NCBI RefSeq assembly: GCF_000524475.1
Contig: NZ_BAVQ01000002.1
Span: forward strand, 97,988-161,987
DNA from: Tomitella biformata AHU 1821
GTDB taxonomy: Bacteria; Actinomycetota; Actinomycetes; Mycobacteriales; Mycobacteriaceae
DNA: 64,000 nt
Reading direction: 5' to 3'
In this document: positions 46,212-56,750 of the stretch, piece after piece
Layout of the letters: the number at the start of each line of letters is the position of its first letter
Position numbering within the stretch: position 1 is the first letter of the stretch
Translations under genes and position numbers: made by a program
Notes under the pieces: generated by a model
Databases searched by the model: none
What the model saw: the letters and a program-made list of their open reading frames with translations, nothing else
Told to the model about the DNA's origin: nothing

Positions 46212-48712
46212 CCTTCGGCCCCCGGCTGGTCCGGCGGGGTGATCACGGGTCGGCGTTCATCCGACGGGTCGGGCTTGCCCTTGATGCGGTGCCAGGCACG
46301 TCGGCCGGCGAGCAGGAGCAGCAAGGCACCGAAGACCGCGGTGACGATCGGTATCAGGTTGCCATAGGCGTTCGAGTGCAGCGAAATGTGGATCTCCTCG
46401 CCCAGCGGGGAGCCGTCGGGCGCGAGCAGCCCCACCCGCAGGTCGATCTGGCGGCTGAACTCGATCTCCGCCGGCACCTGGATCTGGCGGCTGCCGCGGG
46501 CGGGCAGCGTGTAGTCGGTGAAGTTGTGAATGTTCACACCCTCTGGCGCGGTGATCTCCAGCCGCACCCGCACCGCGATGGGCAGGTCGTTCTTCGCGAC
46601 CAGCAACAGCGGGCTCTGCGAGGAGGCCAGGGTGTAGACGGAGCCCGGCGACAGCACGGTGATCGCCTGGAACTGCTCTGTCAGCGACTCGTCCAACGCG
46701 GCCAGCCGGGTCCGCGCCGCGGCCTCGGCGGGCTGGGGATCCTGGCCGTCGAGATTTGCGGTGCTCAGCGAGCGCAGTAGGTCCTGGGTTAGCGGCCGCA
46801 AGTAGGTGTCGGGGGTCAGGCCCGCATTGGGGACATCGACCAGGATGCCGCGCAGGGAATCCAGCCGGGGCAGCATCGTGCGCACGTCGGCGGCGAGGTC
46901 GGTCCAGCCCGACTCCTCGGGAGATTCCGCCGTCACCTCGCCGACGCCATCGCCGGGCACGGAGTCCACCAGGCCCGCCACCGGGGCGTCGGGCGCCTTG
47001 GCCAGGGCAAGCGCCTCCGGCAGCGGCCGGGAGATCGCGAGCCCGTTGGCGATGAGCCGCGCATAGGCGGACAACACGGCGGTGGCCTCGTCTTCGTCGA
47101 CCGACCAGAGTTGCGGCGGCGTGAGGATGACCGGGCTCGGGGCGGGCGCGGGTGGGGTGCTGGCCGATGGGACGTCGGAGTCGGCGCGCGACGGCGGGAT
47201 CATCGGCCAGACGATCGCGCCGAGGGCATCCTGCAGGCGCGCGAACCGCGAATCATTGTCGACGCGGTAGCGCAGGTCCTCGGGCACGAAGGTCGGCGTC
47301 GCGGGGTCCTCGCCCGTGGCGGCGAGGGCCGCCGCGGCCGGCAGGTCGAAGGAGGTGGCGCTCAGCAGCGGGTTCACGTCTTCTAATCGCATCGCGGGGG
47401 CACCGGCGCTGGTGGCGTTCGCGGCCAGCAGCAGCGTCGTCGGCGTGTCGGTGGGTAGGGCGTTCGCGGTGTCCGTGTTCAGCTGCCCGGTCGCGGGCCA
47501 CAGCATCCCCGTGACACCGGTGGTGCCGAGGAGGTTGTTGACGATATCCGCCGCCGCCGTCGTCGCCTCACTGGTCAGCTGGGGGTCCTCAGCGTCCGTG
47601 ACGGCGCCCAGCTCGGCCTGCGCGTACGGCATCGCGACGGTGCACATGGCGCCGGCGAGCGTGCGCAGAGTGGAGAGCCAGTTGGTGGCGGCCTCCTGCC
47701 CGGTCCCCGGCGTCGTAGGGGCGGTGGGATCGGTGGGGTCCGACGTGACCAGGTAGCCGTGCGTCATCGCGTCGACGGTGACCAGCAGGTCGGGGTCGAT
47801 GGCCAGACACAGCCCGGCGGTCACGGCGGGATCCGGCGCCGCGCTGTCCGGGGTGACGGTCTCCTGGAGCGCGTCCAGCATCCCGTGCAGCCGGCCGCCG
47901 GCCGCGAGCGAGTCCGCGAGCGAATCGTCGATCAACCGGGTGACGGGGTTGGAGTCCACGGTCGGCTGGCCGGGGATGCCCGCGGCAAGCTTGGGGGCGT
48001 TTGCCAGCGGATACAGCATCGTCATCGGAACCGGGGAGCTCACGCGCGGCAGGACCGCGGGCTCGTCGGGCGCGTCGGCGCTGGAGGTGGCGGCCGTGGT
48101 GGACCGGGCGGCGGGCAGGCCGAGGACCGGGAGGAGGAAGCGGGCATCGTCGAGCCGGGCCGGGCCGCCATAGTCTGGGGTGCCGTTGACATTGACGAGC
48201 AGCGGGTAGACGCCGGGCTCGGTGATGTTCAGCGAGGCCTCGGTGGTCGCTCGCAGCGGCAGCGACAAGGCGAACTTGGCGGTGGTGCCCTGTTCGAGCT
48301 CGGCGGTGATCTGGTGGAACTCGCCGACCGTGTCGTAGCTGCCCTGGTCGAGTTGCAAGACACCGCGCAACCCCTCAGGCTCGTCGATCCGGTTCGCGCG
48401 TTGGAGCCGCACCTGCACGTCCGACACGCCCCGGTCGCCGATATTGGCCACCGACCCGATGACCGTCACGGTCGCCGGGCTGCCCGGCTCCACGATCTGC
48501 GGCGTCACGGAGTCGATGCTCAGGTGCAGGAACTGCTGGCTGGGATCGGCGGGGGCCTGGTGCGCGGGAGCCTGGTGCGCGGGCGTGCCGGCACCCGCCG
48601 CCGTCGCGACGCCGGCCGCCGGGCCGCAGAGGAGTGCGGCGGCGGCCACCGCTGTCGCCGCCCGGCGCAGCGCGTGCCGCAGGCCGGACGATCTGGTGGT
48701 CCGATAACTCAT
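46208..48712 (-). CDS. DUF6049-family secreted/membrane protein (Rv3909-like)
   Basis: Large extracytoplasmic protein of 834 residues with an N-terminal signal segment ([21 protein letters not shown], about 16-36, given here to its core [17 protein letters not shown]). It has a proline-rich repeat ([20 protein letters not shown]) and beta-rich domains that include [20 protein letters not shown]. One C-terminal membrane helix ([20 protein letters not shown], about 785-805) precedes a short cytoplasmic tail. It overlaps murJ and the NUDIX gene by 4 bases each, as in mycobacteria. Function is unknown; the coupling suggests a role in lipid II export or envelope assembly. Confidence 0.85.
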   Translation of the reverse strand: MSYRTTRSSGLRHALRRAATAVAAAALLCGPAAGVATAAGAGTPAHQAPAHQAPADPSQQFLHLSIDSVTPQIVEPGSPATVTVIGSVANIGDRGVSDVQVRLQRANRIDEPEGLRGVLQLDQGSYDTVGEFHQITAELEQGTTAKFALSLPLRATTEASLNITEPGVYPLLVNVNGTPDYGGPARLDDARFLLPVLGLPAARSTTAATSSADAPDEPAVLPRVSSPVPMTMLYPLANAPKLAAGIPGQPTVDSNPVTRLIDDSLADSLAAGGRLHGMLDALQETVTPDSAAPDPAVTAGLCLAIDPDLLVTVDAMTHGYLVTSDPTDPTAPTTPGTGQEAATNWLSTLRTLAGAMCTVAMPYAQAELGAVTDAEDPQLTSEATTAAADIVNNLLGTTGVTGMLWPATGQLNTDTANALPTDTPTTLLLAANATSAGAPAMRLEDVNPLLSATSFDLPAAAALAATGEDPATPTFVPEDLRYRVDNDSRFARLQDALGAIVWPMIPPSRADSDVPSASTPPAPAPSPVILTPPQLWSVDEDEATAVLSAYARLIANGLAISRPLPEALALAKAPDAPVAGLVDSVPGDGVGEVTAESPEESGWTDLAADVRTMLPRLDSLRGILVDVPNAGLTPDTYLRPLTQDLLRSLSTANLDGQDPQPAEAAARTRLAALDESLTEQFQAITVLSPGSVYTLASSQSPLLLVAKNDLPIAVRVRLEITAPEGVNIHNFTDYTLPARGSRQIQVPAEIEFSRQIDLRVGLLAPDGSPLGEEIHISLHSNAYGNLIPIVTAVFGALLLLLAGRRAWHRIKGKPDPSDERRPVITPPDQPGAEG

Positions 48713-49467
48713 TTGTGGCCGGTCTTCCCCCTGGACTTGGGGAGCATGGACAGCGGCGACAGCAGCCGGCTGGGCCGGGGCCGGGAGTCGGCGCTGAGGT
48801 TCGGCCCGGGTGCGGCTGTTACCGGGGTGGGTGCGGTGGCATCGCCCGGCGTGGGGCCCGGGGCGGGGCCGGGCTTCGCGCTGGCCTGGGTTCTGGCGTG
48901 GGGTCCGGCCTGGGGCCCGGACATCATCTCGGTGAGCATCTTCGAGGCCAGACGGGCCAGCTTCCGCTCGTCCGCGTAGGCCAGCCGATGGTCCAATTCG
49001 CTCAGCGGCACCCAGGCCACCTCGCTGACCTCATAGTCCTCGTCGGAGAGCTCGCCGCCCTGGTAGCGCAGGAGGTAGTGGTGCACTGTCTTGTGGATGC
49101 GCCGGCCCTCGGAGACGAACCAGTAGTCGATGCTGCCGAGGGAGGCCAGGATCTGGCCGCGGATGCCGGTCTCCTCGGCGACCTCGCGCATCGCCGTCTC
49201 CTCGACGGTCTCGCCGTGCTCCACATGGCCCTTGGGCATGGACCACAGCAAGCGGCCGCGGCGATCGATCCGGCCGATCAGCGCGGCGCGGAGCTGGCTG
49301 GTCTCGTCGTCGAGACCATTGATCACCAGGCCGCCCGCGGAAGTTTCCCGCACGGTGCGCATCCGGGGCGCTTCGGGCACCTGGCCCGAATCTCGCTTGC
49401 CGCCCGCGGAATCGGCGGAGCGCCGTCGTCGACGACGCCCGCTGCGCGAGTGCTCGGCCGGGGACAC
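48709..49467 (-). CDS. NUDIX hydrolase (MutT4-like)
   Basis: Protein of about 252 residues. A basic N-terminus ([14 protein letters not shown]) is followed by [14 protein letters not shown] and a canonical NUDIX box [20 protein letters not shown] followed by TGIRGQI (about 100-127). The C-terminal tail is proline and alanine-rich. It would hydrolyse nucleoside diphosphate derivatives; the Mycobacterium tuberculosis homologue at this locus is MutT4. The GTG at 49467 is chosen as start because the mycobacterial homologue also begins with an SRRRR tract; the frame extends to 49554. It is divergent from pcnA and overlaps the DUF6049 gene by 4 bases. Confidence 0.88.
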   Translation of the reverse strand: MSPAEHSRSGRRRRRRSADSAGGKRDSGQVPEAPRMRTVRETSAGGLVINGLDDETSQLRAALIGRIDRRGRLLWSMPKGHVEHGETVEETAMREVAEETGIRGQILASLGSIDYWFVSEGRRIHKTVHHYLLRYQGGELSDEDYEVSEVAWVPLSELDHRLAYADERKLARLASKMLTEMMSGPQAGPHARTQASAKPGPAPGPTPGDATAPTPVTAAPGPNLSADSRPRPSRLLSPLSMLPKSRGKTGHK

Positions 49468-49555
49468 GGTCTTGATGGTACTTGGCAGGCCAGCGACCTG
49501 GGGATCCCGCGCCGGATGGCGGGGGCGCCGAACTGCCGCGATACAGTTTTTCACT

Positions 49556-51016
49556 GTGCAGACCTCTATTGATCCCGTTGACGGCCCCGAGTTGGAGCGG
49601 CGCGCCCGCTTACTGGCCGCCGCCGCAGTGACACTTGGCGCCTACTCCGAGGTGTTCGACGGTCTGGGCGCCATCTTCGCCGAGCACGGCCACCAGCTCT
49701 ACCTCGTTGGCGGCAGCGTGCGCGACGCGGTACTGGGCCGCCTGGGCTCCGACCTCGACTTCACCACCGACGCGGCGCCTGACGACGTGCAAAAGCTACT
49801 CGCCGGTTGGGTCGACAACCAGTGGGACACCGGCATCGACTTCGGCACCGTCAGCGCCGTCCGCGGCGATTTCGAGATCGAAATCACCACTTTCCGGGCG
49901 GACCAGTACGACCGCGTCAGTAGAAACCCCCAGGTCACCTATGGGCAGACCCTGGCGGAGGACCTGGTGCGCCGCGACTTCACCGTCAACGCGATGGCCG
50001 TGCGGATCGCGTCGGACGGCTCGCAGGAGTTCGTCGACCCTATGAACGGCTTGGACGATCTGCTGGCGGGAATCCTCGACACCCCCGGCAAGCCCGAGGA
50101 CTCCTTCAACGACGATCCGCTGCGGATGCTGCGCGCCGCGCGTTTCGTGGCGCAGCTCGGCTTCGACGTGCACCCCCGGGTGCGGGCCGCCATCGTGGAG
50201 ATGGCGGACCAGCTCGGGCGCATCACCGCCGAGCGGATCCGCGCCGAACTCGACAAGTTGATCCTCGGCGAGCACGCGCTCGACGGCGTCAACGCGATGT
50301 GCGAGACCGGTCTGGCGCAGTACGTCCTGCCCGAGGTTCCGGAGATGAAGCTGGAGATCGACGAGCACCACCAGCACAAGGACGTCTACTGGCACTCGCT
50401 CACGGTGCTCAAGCAGGCGATCGACCTCGAGGACGGCGATCCGGACCTGGTCCTGCGCCTGGCGGCGCTGCTCCACGACATCGGCAAGCCCGACACCAAG
50501 CGCAACGAGCCGGGCGGCGCCGTCAGCTTCCACCACCACGAGGTGGTCGGCGCGAAGATGGTGCGCAAGCGGATGCGCGCCCTCAAGTACTCGAAGCAGA
50601 TGGTCGAGGATGTCTCCAAGCTCGTCTTCCTGCACCTGCGTTTCCACGGCTATGGGAAGGGCGAGTGGACCGATTCCGCGGTGCGCCGCTACGCCCACGA
50701 CGCCGGCGACCTGCTGCCCCGTCTGCACAAGCTGGTCCGGGCCGACTGCACGACGCGCAATAAGCGCCGTGCCGCCGCGCTGCAGGCCACCTATGACGAC
50801 CTCGAGCGGCGCATCGCCAACATCCAGGCGGCCGAGGATCTCGCTCGCGTGCGCCCGGACCTCGACGGCAACGCGATCATGGAGCTGCTCGGCATCTCCC
50901 CCGGCCGCGAGGTCGGCCTGGCGTGGAGCTTCCTCAAGGAGCTGCGTCTGGACCGCGGCCCGCTCCCGCGCGAGGAGGCCGAGCGCGAGCTGCTGGCCTG
51001 GTGGCAGGCGCGCTAA
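49556..51016 (+). CDS. pcnA: CCA tRNA nucleotidyltransferase / poly(A) polymerase family
   Basis: Enzyme of 486 residues adding CCA to tRNA 3' ends. The class II nucleotidyltransferase signature is [20 protein letters not shown] (about 45-64) with the catalytic DLDF. It is followed by [13 protein letters not shown] and [20 protein letters not shown], and by a C-terminal HD-type domain ([20 protein letters not shown], about 303-322). A GTG at 49556 is used as start; longer frames run into the NUDIX promoter. It is co-located with murJ as in mycobacteria. Confidence 0.93.
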   Translation: MQTSIDPVDGPELERRARLLAAAAVTLGAYSEVFDGLGAIFAEHGHQLYLVGGSVRDAVLGRLGSDLDFTTDAAPDDVQKLLAGWVDNQWDTGIDFGTVSAVRGDFEIEITTFRADQYDRVSRNPQVTYGQTLAEDLVRRDFTVNAMAVRIASDGSQEFVDPMNGLDDLLAGILDTPGKPEDSFNDDPLRMLRAARFVAQLGFDVHPRVRAAIVEMADQLGRITAERIRAELDKLILGEHALDGVNAMCETGLAQYVLPEVPEMKLEIDEHHQHKDVYWHSLTVLKQAIDLEDGDPDLVLRLAALLHDIGKPDTKRNEPGGAVSFHHHEVVGAKMVRKRMRALKYSKQMVEDVSKLVFLHLRFHGYGKGEWTDSAVRRYAHDAGDLLPRLHKLVRADCTTRNKRRAAALQATYDDLERRIANIQAAEDLARVRPDLDGNAIMELLGISPGREVGLAWSFLKELRLDRGPLPREEAERELLAWWQAR

Positions 51017-51459
51017 AGCTCTCTCGCGGACGCACTGCCAATGCCCGTTTGGCCGGGAATCTAGGCGATGAGGACCGGGTTTCGCCCGGTCGTGCGGCCA
51101 GAGCCGGCCCTCGTTCGCTGCCACCTGGGCAAACGGCCCAATGGCGGGTCAAGATTTTCTTGAGCGGGCACCTGACCTGCGATTGTTGTGGAGAATCGCC
51201 TGAATCCCCCCGTTGGCGAAGGCTGGCCAGCCATCACCACCCGCGCCACCTGGGCTTTTCCGGCGACACCCGATTCGAGGCTCGCCCACCGGAGGATTTC
51301 GGGTGTCCGACGCTCCAGATTGAGGCGATACGGGCGTTGCCTGCCCGCGCAACGTAGGCCCGCGGCAGGACTACCAACTGTGAATCCACAATTCGTCCGC
51401 GATGATGTTCCACGTGAAACATCCGCCTTGGCTATTGACCCCGACGCTAGCCTGGAGAC
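51017..51459. other. Intergenic region with parS
   Basis: About 440 bases without a gene. A 7-base-pair hairpin GACCGGG-tttcg-CCCGGTC (51073-51091) may end pcnA transcription. A parS site lies at 51406-51421, about 40 bases before the next gene. Confidence 0.6.
51406..51421 (+). other. parS site
   Basis: TGTTCCACGTGAAACA in non-coding DNA, about 25 kb from oriC; flanking GA/TC extends the palindrome to 20 bases. Confidence 0.85.
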
Positions 51460-52308
51460 ATGAGCGACTTCGAGGCTGCGTCCGGGGACAAGGTGGTGGT
51501 GCTCGGCGGGGCGGGGGTCACGGGGACCGCGACGCTGCCGCGCCTGGTCGAGGCTGGGTACGCAGTCACCGCGCACAGCCGCTCGCCGAGGGCCGGCGGC
51601 GGACCGGTCACGTGGGCCAGCGGGGACATCATCACCGACCGGGCGGCACTGCGAGACCTGCTCGACGGGGCGGCCGCGGTGTTCGACCTCCGCGTGGCGC
51701 TGCCCACCTCCCTCCGCACGGCCGGCGCGATCCGGCAGTACAAGGCGGTCCGGGACACGGCGGTCCGCGAGGTGGTCGACGCGTGCATGCATCTTGGGGT
51801 GCCGCGTCTGGTGCACGACACCGTCACGATGGTCTACCGCGACGGCGGCGACCGCTGGCTGGACGAGGACAGCCCCGTCAACGCCCCCGGGCCGATGAAG
51901 GCCAATCTGGCGGGCGAGGAGCACCTGCGCCGGTTCACCGAGGGCGGCGGCATTGGCGTCGACCTCCGCCTGGGCATGCTCCACGGCGACGACCCCATGA
52001 CCGCGATGATCGAGAACACCGCCCGCAAGGGCTGGCTGGCGATCCCCGGCCGCCGTGACGGCTACCTCTCGATGCTGCCGATCGAGGACGCCGGCGCAGC
52101 CCTGGCCGCAGCCCTCGCGGTGCCGGCCGGAATCTACAACGTGGCAGCCGAGCCGATCACCAGGGCGAACTACGGGCGGGCGCTCGCGGAGAAGGTCGGC
52201 CGGGCGTCCCTGCGCGCGCTGCCGGGATTCCTTGGCGGTCCGCTCGGCCGATCCCAGCGGGTGTCCAGCGCCAAATTCCGCGCCGCCGCAGGCTGGGCCC
52301 CGGCTTAG
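51460..52308 (+). CDS. NAD(P)-dependent epimerase/dehydratase-like SDR
   Basis: Extended-SDR protein of 282 residues with the cofactor motif VVVLGGAGVTGTATLPRLVE (about 12-31). HDTVTMVYRDGG (about 123-134) includes the Tyr expected for the catalytic YxxxK, but the Lys four residues later is replaced, so catalysis is doubtful or the fold serves binding only. The middle and C-terminus (PIEDAGAALAAALAVPAGIYN; EPITRANYGRALAEKVGR) follow the atypical-SDR pattern. Function unknown. It begins 39 bases after a parS site; the next gene follows after about 45 bases. Confidence 0.75.
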   Translation: MSDFEAASGDKVVVLGGAGVTGTATLPRLVEAGYAVTAHSRSPRAGGGPVTWASGDIITDRAALRDLLDGAAAVFDLRVALPTSLRTAGAIRQYKAVRDTAVREVVDACMHLGVPRLVHDTVTMVYRDGGDRWLDEDSPVNAPGPMKANLAGEEHLRRFTEGGGIGVDLRLGMLHGDDPMTAMIENTARKGWLAIPGRRDGYLSMLPIEDAGAALAAALAVPAGIYNVAAEPITRANYGRALAEKVGRASLRALPGFLGGPLGRSQRVSSAKFRAAAGWAPA

Positions 52309-52354
52309 GGAACTCCGGAGAGCTCCCCCGCGTCCAAGGTCGTGGGGGTGGGGC

Positions 52355-52840
52355 ATGGACGGAATCGAGTACATCTTCGGGACGGGCGACGGCCACGTCG
52401 ACACCTGGGCCACGCCGGCCGATATCGACGTCAACGGGGACGGACTCCTCGACGCGGTGGCATTGGACTTCGATGGGGACGGGCTGTTCGACGACGCGCT
52501 GTGGGACACCGACGGCGACGGCGTCGCGGACACCGTGGCGGTGGACTTCCGCGCGGGCGGCGGCGCAGGCTGGTATACGGACCCCGACGCCGATGGGACG
52601 TGGTCGGATTACCGGGCCGGGGGCGCCGAGCCGGTGGAGGCGGCGGCGCCGGAGTTGCCGACCGCCCCGGTGGTGGTCGCGGAGCCGGTGCCGACCTTGG
52701 TCGTGGACACCGACGGCGACGGCATCCTGGATACGGGGCTGACCGATCGGGACGGGGACGGCCGCCTGGACACCGCTAGCCCTGCGAGTATCCGGTTGCG
52801 CGCAGGCGATTGGTGGGAGTGGGACGTGACGCTGCGTTGA
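52355..52840 (+). CDS. DxDGDG calcium-binding-repeat protein
   Basis: Acidic protein of 161 residues built of repeats of the calcium-loop type: DVNGDGLLDAVALDFDGDGL then DTDGDGVADTVAVDF (about 29-68), a proline/valine linker, and VDTDGDGILDTGLTDRDGDG near 125-145. These resemble thrombospondin type 3 or dockerin-like loops. There is no signal peptide or membrane segment. The end (RAGDWWEWDVTLR) is aromatic. Related hypothetical proteins occur in mycobacteria and rhodococci; function unknown. Its 3' end overlaps the convergent MFS gene by 65 bases. Confidence 0.75.
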   Translation: MDGIEYIFGTGDGHVDTWATPADIDVNGDGLLDAVALDFDGDGLFDDALWDTDGDGVADTVAVDFRAGGGAGWYTDPDADGTWSDYRAGGAEPVEAAAPELPTAPVVVAEPVPTLVVDTDGDGILDTGLTDRDGDGRLDTASPASIRLRAGDWWEWDVTLR

Positions 52841-54137
52841 CCAGGACACCGACGATCGCCAGCGCGTAGAAGCCGCCGACGGCGAGGATCAGGGCCCGCG
52901 ACTGCCCGTCGGCCGGCACGATCGCGGCCGCTGCGGCGATCGCCAGCACGAAGGCCATGTTGAACATCGTGTCCTGCAACGCGAAGACTTGGCCGCGGCG
53001 CGCATCGCGGATATCGGTCTGCATGGCGGCATCGCCGGTGAGCTTGATGGTCTGGCCCGCCAGGCCCAGCAGGAATGCGGCCGCGAGCAACGGCGCCTCC
53101 GCGAGCGCGGCCACGAGCAGCAGTTGGACGGCCAGCGCGACGGCCAGCGCGAGCAGCACGGTCAGCGCGCGGCCGAGCCTCGGCAGGAGTACGGGTGTGG
53201 CGACGGCGGCCAGCAGCATGCCGGCGGCGGTGAGGCCGACCGCCACCCCGAATCCCGCGAGACCTCCCACGGCGCCGTCCTCCCCCGCGAGCGGGCCGCG
53301 CAGGATCAAGACCATCACGAGGGTGTCCACGCCGAACACGATCCGATGCGCGCCGATTGCGAGCAGGACCCCTGTCACACTTGGCGCCCGCCACACCGCG
53401 ACCGCCCCGCGCCCCAGCCCGGACAGGACGGAGTGCAGGACGGTGTCTGCCATCGCGGGGGCCCCTGCCGAGGCGCGCTCGGGGCCGAGGGCGTGGCGGG
53501 CGAAGCTGGCGGCGACCGCGGCGCCGCCGAAGGACCCGATGACGGAGAATAGGACGACGACCGAGGCCACCCTGTCGCCGGCGCCGACGAGGCCGAGGAT
53601 GAGCAGGCCGGTGCTGGCGCCGAGCGAGTTGACGACCGAGCCGATGGTGGCGAACACGGAATTGGCGGGCACCAGCAGCCGACGGGACACCACGTGCGGG
53701 AGGGCGGCGGAGATTCCGGCGGCGACGAATCGGCTCACCCCCACCGCGCACAGGGCGAGCAGCAGCACGGCGGCTGTCGGCGCCCCGATCGCGAGGGCCC
53801 CGGCGCACAGCACGATAAACACCGCGCGCAGGAGGTTGGCCCAGAGCAGCACGCTGCGCCGATCCCACCGGTCCAGGAGACCCCCGGCGAACGGGCCGAT
53901 GATCGAGTACGGCAGCAGCAGCACCGCGAAGCCGGCGGCGATGGCCCGCGGGTCCGCGCCGCGCTCCGGGCTGAAGAGCACCACGCCGGCGAGGGCGGCC
54001 TGGAAGATGCCGTCGCCGAAAATGCTGATCAGCTTGACGGTCAGCAGCCGGCCGAGGCCGGGTGATTCCCCCAGCAGCCAGCGCAGCCGAGCCCATCTAC
54101 CGGCGGCCGCATCGGGCATCTCTGGAGGATTGCGCAT
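52776..54137 (-). CDS. MFS transporter
   Basis: Permease of about 453 residues with roughly 12 hydrophobic segments (for example LLPYSIIGPFAGGLLDRWDR with the MFS loop, AVFIVLCAGALAIGAPTAAV, LLLALAVALAVQLLLVAALAE shown here to 20: LLALAVALAVQLLLVAALAE). The substrate is unknown. The start is taken at the ATG at 54137 (MRNPPEMPDAAAG); a longer frame to 54197 would overlap the divergent yqgE promoter. Its 3' end overlaps the neighbouring gene by 65 bases. GC is very high, with strong third-position bias. Confidence 0.85.
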   Translation of the reverse strand: MRNPPEMPDAAAGRWARLRWLLGESPGLGRLLTVKLISIFGDGIFQAALAGVVLFSPERGADPRAIAAGFAVLLLPYSIIGPFAGGLLDRWDRRSVLLWANLLRAVFIVLCAGALAIGAPTAAVLLLALCAVGVSRFVAAGISAALPHVVSRRLLVPANSVFATIGSVVNSLGASTGLLILGLVGAGDRVASVVVLFSVIGSFGGAAVAASFARHALGPERASAGAPAMADTVLHSVLSGLGRGAVAVWRAPSVTGVLLAIGAHRIVFGVDTLVMVLILRGPLAGEDGAVGGLAGFGVAVGLTAAGMLLAAVATPVLLPRLGRALTVLLALAVALAVQLLLVAALAEAPLLAAAFLLGLAGQTIKLTGDAAMQTDIRDARRGQVFALQDTMFNMAFVLAIAAAAAIVPADGQSRALILAVGGFYALAIVGVLVNAASRPTPTNRLRATGYSQG

Positions 54138-54197
54138 CCCCCGCAGACTACAAAGGGTTGCCGACCACAGGATCGGTGCCATCATTGGGGGGTGCAT

Positions 54198-54797
54198 ATG
54201 CCAGAGGACAGTGAGGGCTTTCGACCGTCATCTATCCAGTCTGTGCTGCCCGGCAGCCTGCTGCTCGCCGGGACGAGCATGCTGGAACCAATCTTTCGTC
54301 GCACCGTGATCTATGTGATCGAGAACAACGACGGCGGCACGTTGGGCGTGGTCATCAACCGCCCGACGGAGACCCCGATCGCAGTGGGCCTGCCGCAGTG
54401 GGCGGACCTGTGCAAGCCGTCGGACGTGTTCTACCTGGGCGGGCCCGTCAAGCTCGAGGGCGCGCTGTGCCTGGGGGTGCTCAAGCCGGGGGTGAGCATC
54501 GAGGGCGCCGACGGCGTCTCGCGGGTGAGCGGCCGGGTGGTGATGATCGACGTCGACGCGGACCCGGCGCCCTTTGCGGCCGCGCTGGAGTCGGCGCGGA
54601 TCTTCGTCGGCTACGCGGGGTGGACCTTCGGGCAGCTCGACGGGGAGCTGGCGCGCGATGACTGGATGGTGTTCACCTCGCGTCCCGGGGACGTGTTGGC
54701 GGACCCGGGCACGGACCTGTGGGGGGCGGTGCTGCGGCGGCAGCCGATGCCGTGGGCGATGCTCGCCACGCACCCGATCGATGTAGACCGAAACTAG
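54198..54797 (+). CDS. YqgE/AlgH family protein (DUF179)
   Basis: Protein of 199 residues with the UPF0301/YqgE pattern: SVLPGSLLLAGTSMLEPIFR (about 16-35), RTVIYVIENNDGGTLGVVIN, RPTETPI, FYLGGPVKLEGALCLG and IFVGYAGWTFGQLDGELARD (about 133-152). Its biochemical function is unknown. An ATG at 54198 is preferred to a GTG at 54192. It overlaps the convergent next gene by 4 bases. A YqgE gene near leuS is also seen in other Mycobacteriales. Confidence 0.9.
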   Translation: MPEDSEGFRPSSIQSVLPGSLLLAGTSMLEPIFRRTVIYVIENNDGGTLGVVINRPTETPIAVGLPQWADLCKPSDVFYLGGPVKLEGALCLGVLKPGVSIEGADGVSRVSGRVVMIDVDADPAPFAAALESARIFVGYAGWTFGQLDGELARDDWMVFTSRPGDVLADPGTDLWGAVLRRQPMPWAMLATHPIDVDRN

Positions 54798-55756
54798 CGC
54801 TGGTCCGCGAGGGTGTTCAGCGCGCCGGCGAGCTCCTCGGCGCGGGCGGTGGTGATGGTCAGGACGTCGCCGCCGGCCATGGAGATCTGCGCGGCCGGGC
54901 CCTTCTCGGTGACGACGCCATAGCGGCCCTGGCCCTTGAACCGCATGCCCCAGCCGCCGAAGTCCCGGAACGGGTGCACGGCCACCACGCGGGCGCCCTC
55001 GATCTCGCTGAGCTCGTAGGAGAGCATCGCGGCGCCGAGGGAGCGCACGCGCACGCCATCCTTGTCGGCCTCGACGTGGTAGCGCGCGGTGGCGAACATG
55101 AGAAGCGGGACGGGCGCGAACAGCGGCAGCGGCCAAAGCGACCCCACCGCGATGCACGTGATCACGGTGCCGGCGGCCGAGAGCCCGCAGACGAGCCACA
55201 GCCACACCGGTCGCACGCCGAGGTTGAACTCGATCGGCAGCTGGGGGCTTGCGGCGCGGGGCAGGTTGGCGTCGGGCCTGGCGGTGGCCTGGACGCGGGG
55301 CCGCAGATCCAGCAGGGCCCGTGCCCCGAGGAGCCCGACGAACACGCCGATCAGGACTCCGAGCCCGATGGATCCGGTGTTCAGTCGGGCATCGGCCGAG
55401 TCCTGGAGATCGAGCTGGCTCGCCATCATCGCGGTGTTGACGGTGAACATGAGGCCGGTGACGGTCAGGCCCACAACGAGCATGATCCGGCGGAGCATCA
55501 GCTGGACCGAGGCAAATGCGGCGATGGTCGAGCAGCCGCCGCCGATCACGATGATCATCGCGACCATGAACCATGTGTTGGACCACACGCCGGAGAAGCC
55601 GTCGGGCTCGGGTCCAGAGCTCCAGTGCGTGCCGATCTGCGTGGGTAGCCGGTCCTGCCACATGGCCGTGAGCGCGATGGTCACGGCAGCGGCCACTAGC
55701 GGGATGCCGAAGGCGAAGACGGCGCCGACGGGGTCGATTCTCTTGACGGAACTCAC
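54794..55756 (-). CDS. DUF1648-domain membrane protein
   Basis: Membrane protein of about 320 residues. Two or more helices and the DUF1648 segment DRLPTQIGTHWSSGPEPDGF lie in the first third, and further helices in the middle (LTVTGLMFTVNTAMMASQLD; LGVLIGVFVGLLGARALLDL). A C-terminal PH-like soluble part follows (VHPFRDFGGWGMRFKGQGRY, about 255-275). The GTG start at 55756 overlaps the stop of the upstream symporter gene (GTGA), showing translational coupling. Function unknown; DUF1648 proteins are linked to sporulation or regulatory membrane functions in other bacteria. A longer frame to 56425 runs inside the symporter gene and is rejected. Confidence 0.8.
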   Translation of the reverse strand: MSSVKRIDPVGAVFAFGIPLVAAAVTIALTAMWQDRLPTQIGTHWSSGPEPDGFSGVWSNTWFMVAMIIVIGGGCSTIAAFASVQLMLRRIMLVVGLTVTGLMFTVNTAMMASQLDLQDSADARLNTGSIGLGVLIGVFVGLLGARALLDLRPRVQATARPDANLPRAASPQLPIEFNLGVRPVWLWLVCGLSAAGTVITCIAVGSLWPLPLFAPVPLLMFATARYHVEADKDGVRVRSLGAAMLSYELSEIEGARVVAVHPFRDFGGWGMRFKGQGRYGVVTEKGPAAQISMAGGDVLTITTARAEELAGALNTLADQR

Positions 55757-56745
55757 TCCTTGGCCAACGCGTCGAGGCGGTCGGTCTTGTCGCCGTAGCG
55801 TCGGGCCAGGATGGCGCACACCACAAGCTGGATCTGGTGGAAGATCATCAGCGGCAGCACGATCAGGCCCACGGACTGGCCGGCGAACAGCACGCTCGCC
55901 ATCGGCAATCCGCTCGCCAGGCTCTTTTTGGAGCCCGCGAAGATGACGACGATCTGGTCGGCCCACGGGAAGCCCAGCCAGCGGCTGACGTGGATTGTCG
56001 CAAACAACACCACGGCCAGGATCAGACAGGAGACGGCGATGACGACGAGGATCTGCGTGACCGAGGTCGTGGACCAGATGCCCTGGTTCATGCCCTCGCT
56101 GAACGCCGCGTAGACGACCAGGAGGATCGAGCCGCGGTCCACGATCTTCGTGGGCGCGGCGTGCCGGGTCAGCCAGCCCACCAGCCATGGGCGCAGCAGC
56201 TGGCCCACCATGAACGGCACCAGCAGCTGGACCACGATGTCGATGATCGCGCGGCCGTCGATGTGCACGTCCCCGGTGGTCTCCATCAGCAGGATGACCA
56301 GGACCGGGGTGAGGAACACGCCGATGAAGTTGGAGAAGGACGCGCTGACGATGGCGCCGGCGACGTTGCCCTTGGCGATCGAGGTGAACGCGATCGACGA
56401 TTGGACCGTCGACGGGACCAGGCACATGAACAAGATGCCGGCGTAGAGCTCGTCGGAGATCACGTGCGGCGCGAGCACCCGCAGCGACAGGCCGATCAGG
56501 GGGAACAGCACGAACGTGAACGCCAGGACCGTCGTGTGCAGGCGCCAGTGCTTGAAACCCTCGAGCGCCTCCTGGGGGGACAGACGTGCGCCGTAGAGCA
56601 GGAACAGCAGGCCGATGGCGATCTTGACGGCCCAGCCGAGGATGTCTTCGCCGACGCCCTTCGCGGGCAGGATCGCGGCGAGCCCCGCCATGACGAAGAT
56701 GCCGATGAGGAACGCGTCGATGTTGAACCGCGCCAGGAATTTCAT
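55753..56745 (-). CDS. Bile acid:sodium symporter family protein
   Basis: Membrane protein of 330 residues with about 9-10 hydrophobic segments (IDAFLIGIFVMAGLAAILPA; LHTTVLAFTFVLFPLIGLSL) and the BASS-family landmarks MCLVPSTVQSSIAFTSIAKG (about 112-131) and FAGSKKSLASGLPMASVLFA (about 266-285). Substrate unknown; in bacteria these carry organic anions with sodium. It is coupled by a 4-base overlap to the downstream DUF1648 protein. The ATG at 56745 lies 5 bases after the SdpI stop. Confidence 0.9.
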   Translation of the reverse strand: MKFLARFNIDAFLIGIFVMAGLAAILPAKGVGEDILGWAVKIAIGLLFLLYGARLSPQEALEGFKHWRLHTTVLAFTFVLFPLIGLSLRVLAPHVISDELYAGILFMCLVPSTVQSSIAFTSIAKGNVAGAIVSASFSNFIGVFLTPVLVILLMETTGDVHIDGRAIIDIVVQLLVPFMVGQLLRPWLVGWLTRHAAPTKIVDRGSILLVVYAAFSEGMNQGIWSTTSVTQILVVIAVSCLILAVVLFATIHVSRWLGFPWADQIVVIFAGSKKSLASGLPMASVLFAGQSVGLIVLPLMIFHQIQLVVCAILARRYGDKTDRLDALAKE

Positions 56746-56750
56746 CTAGT

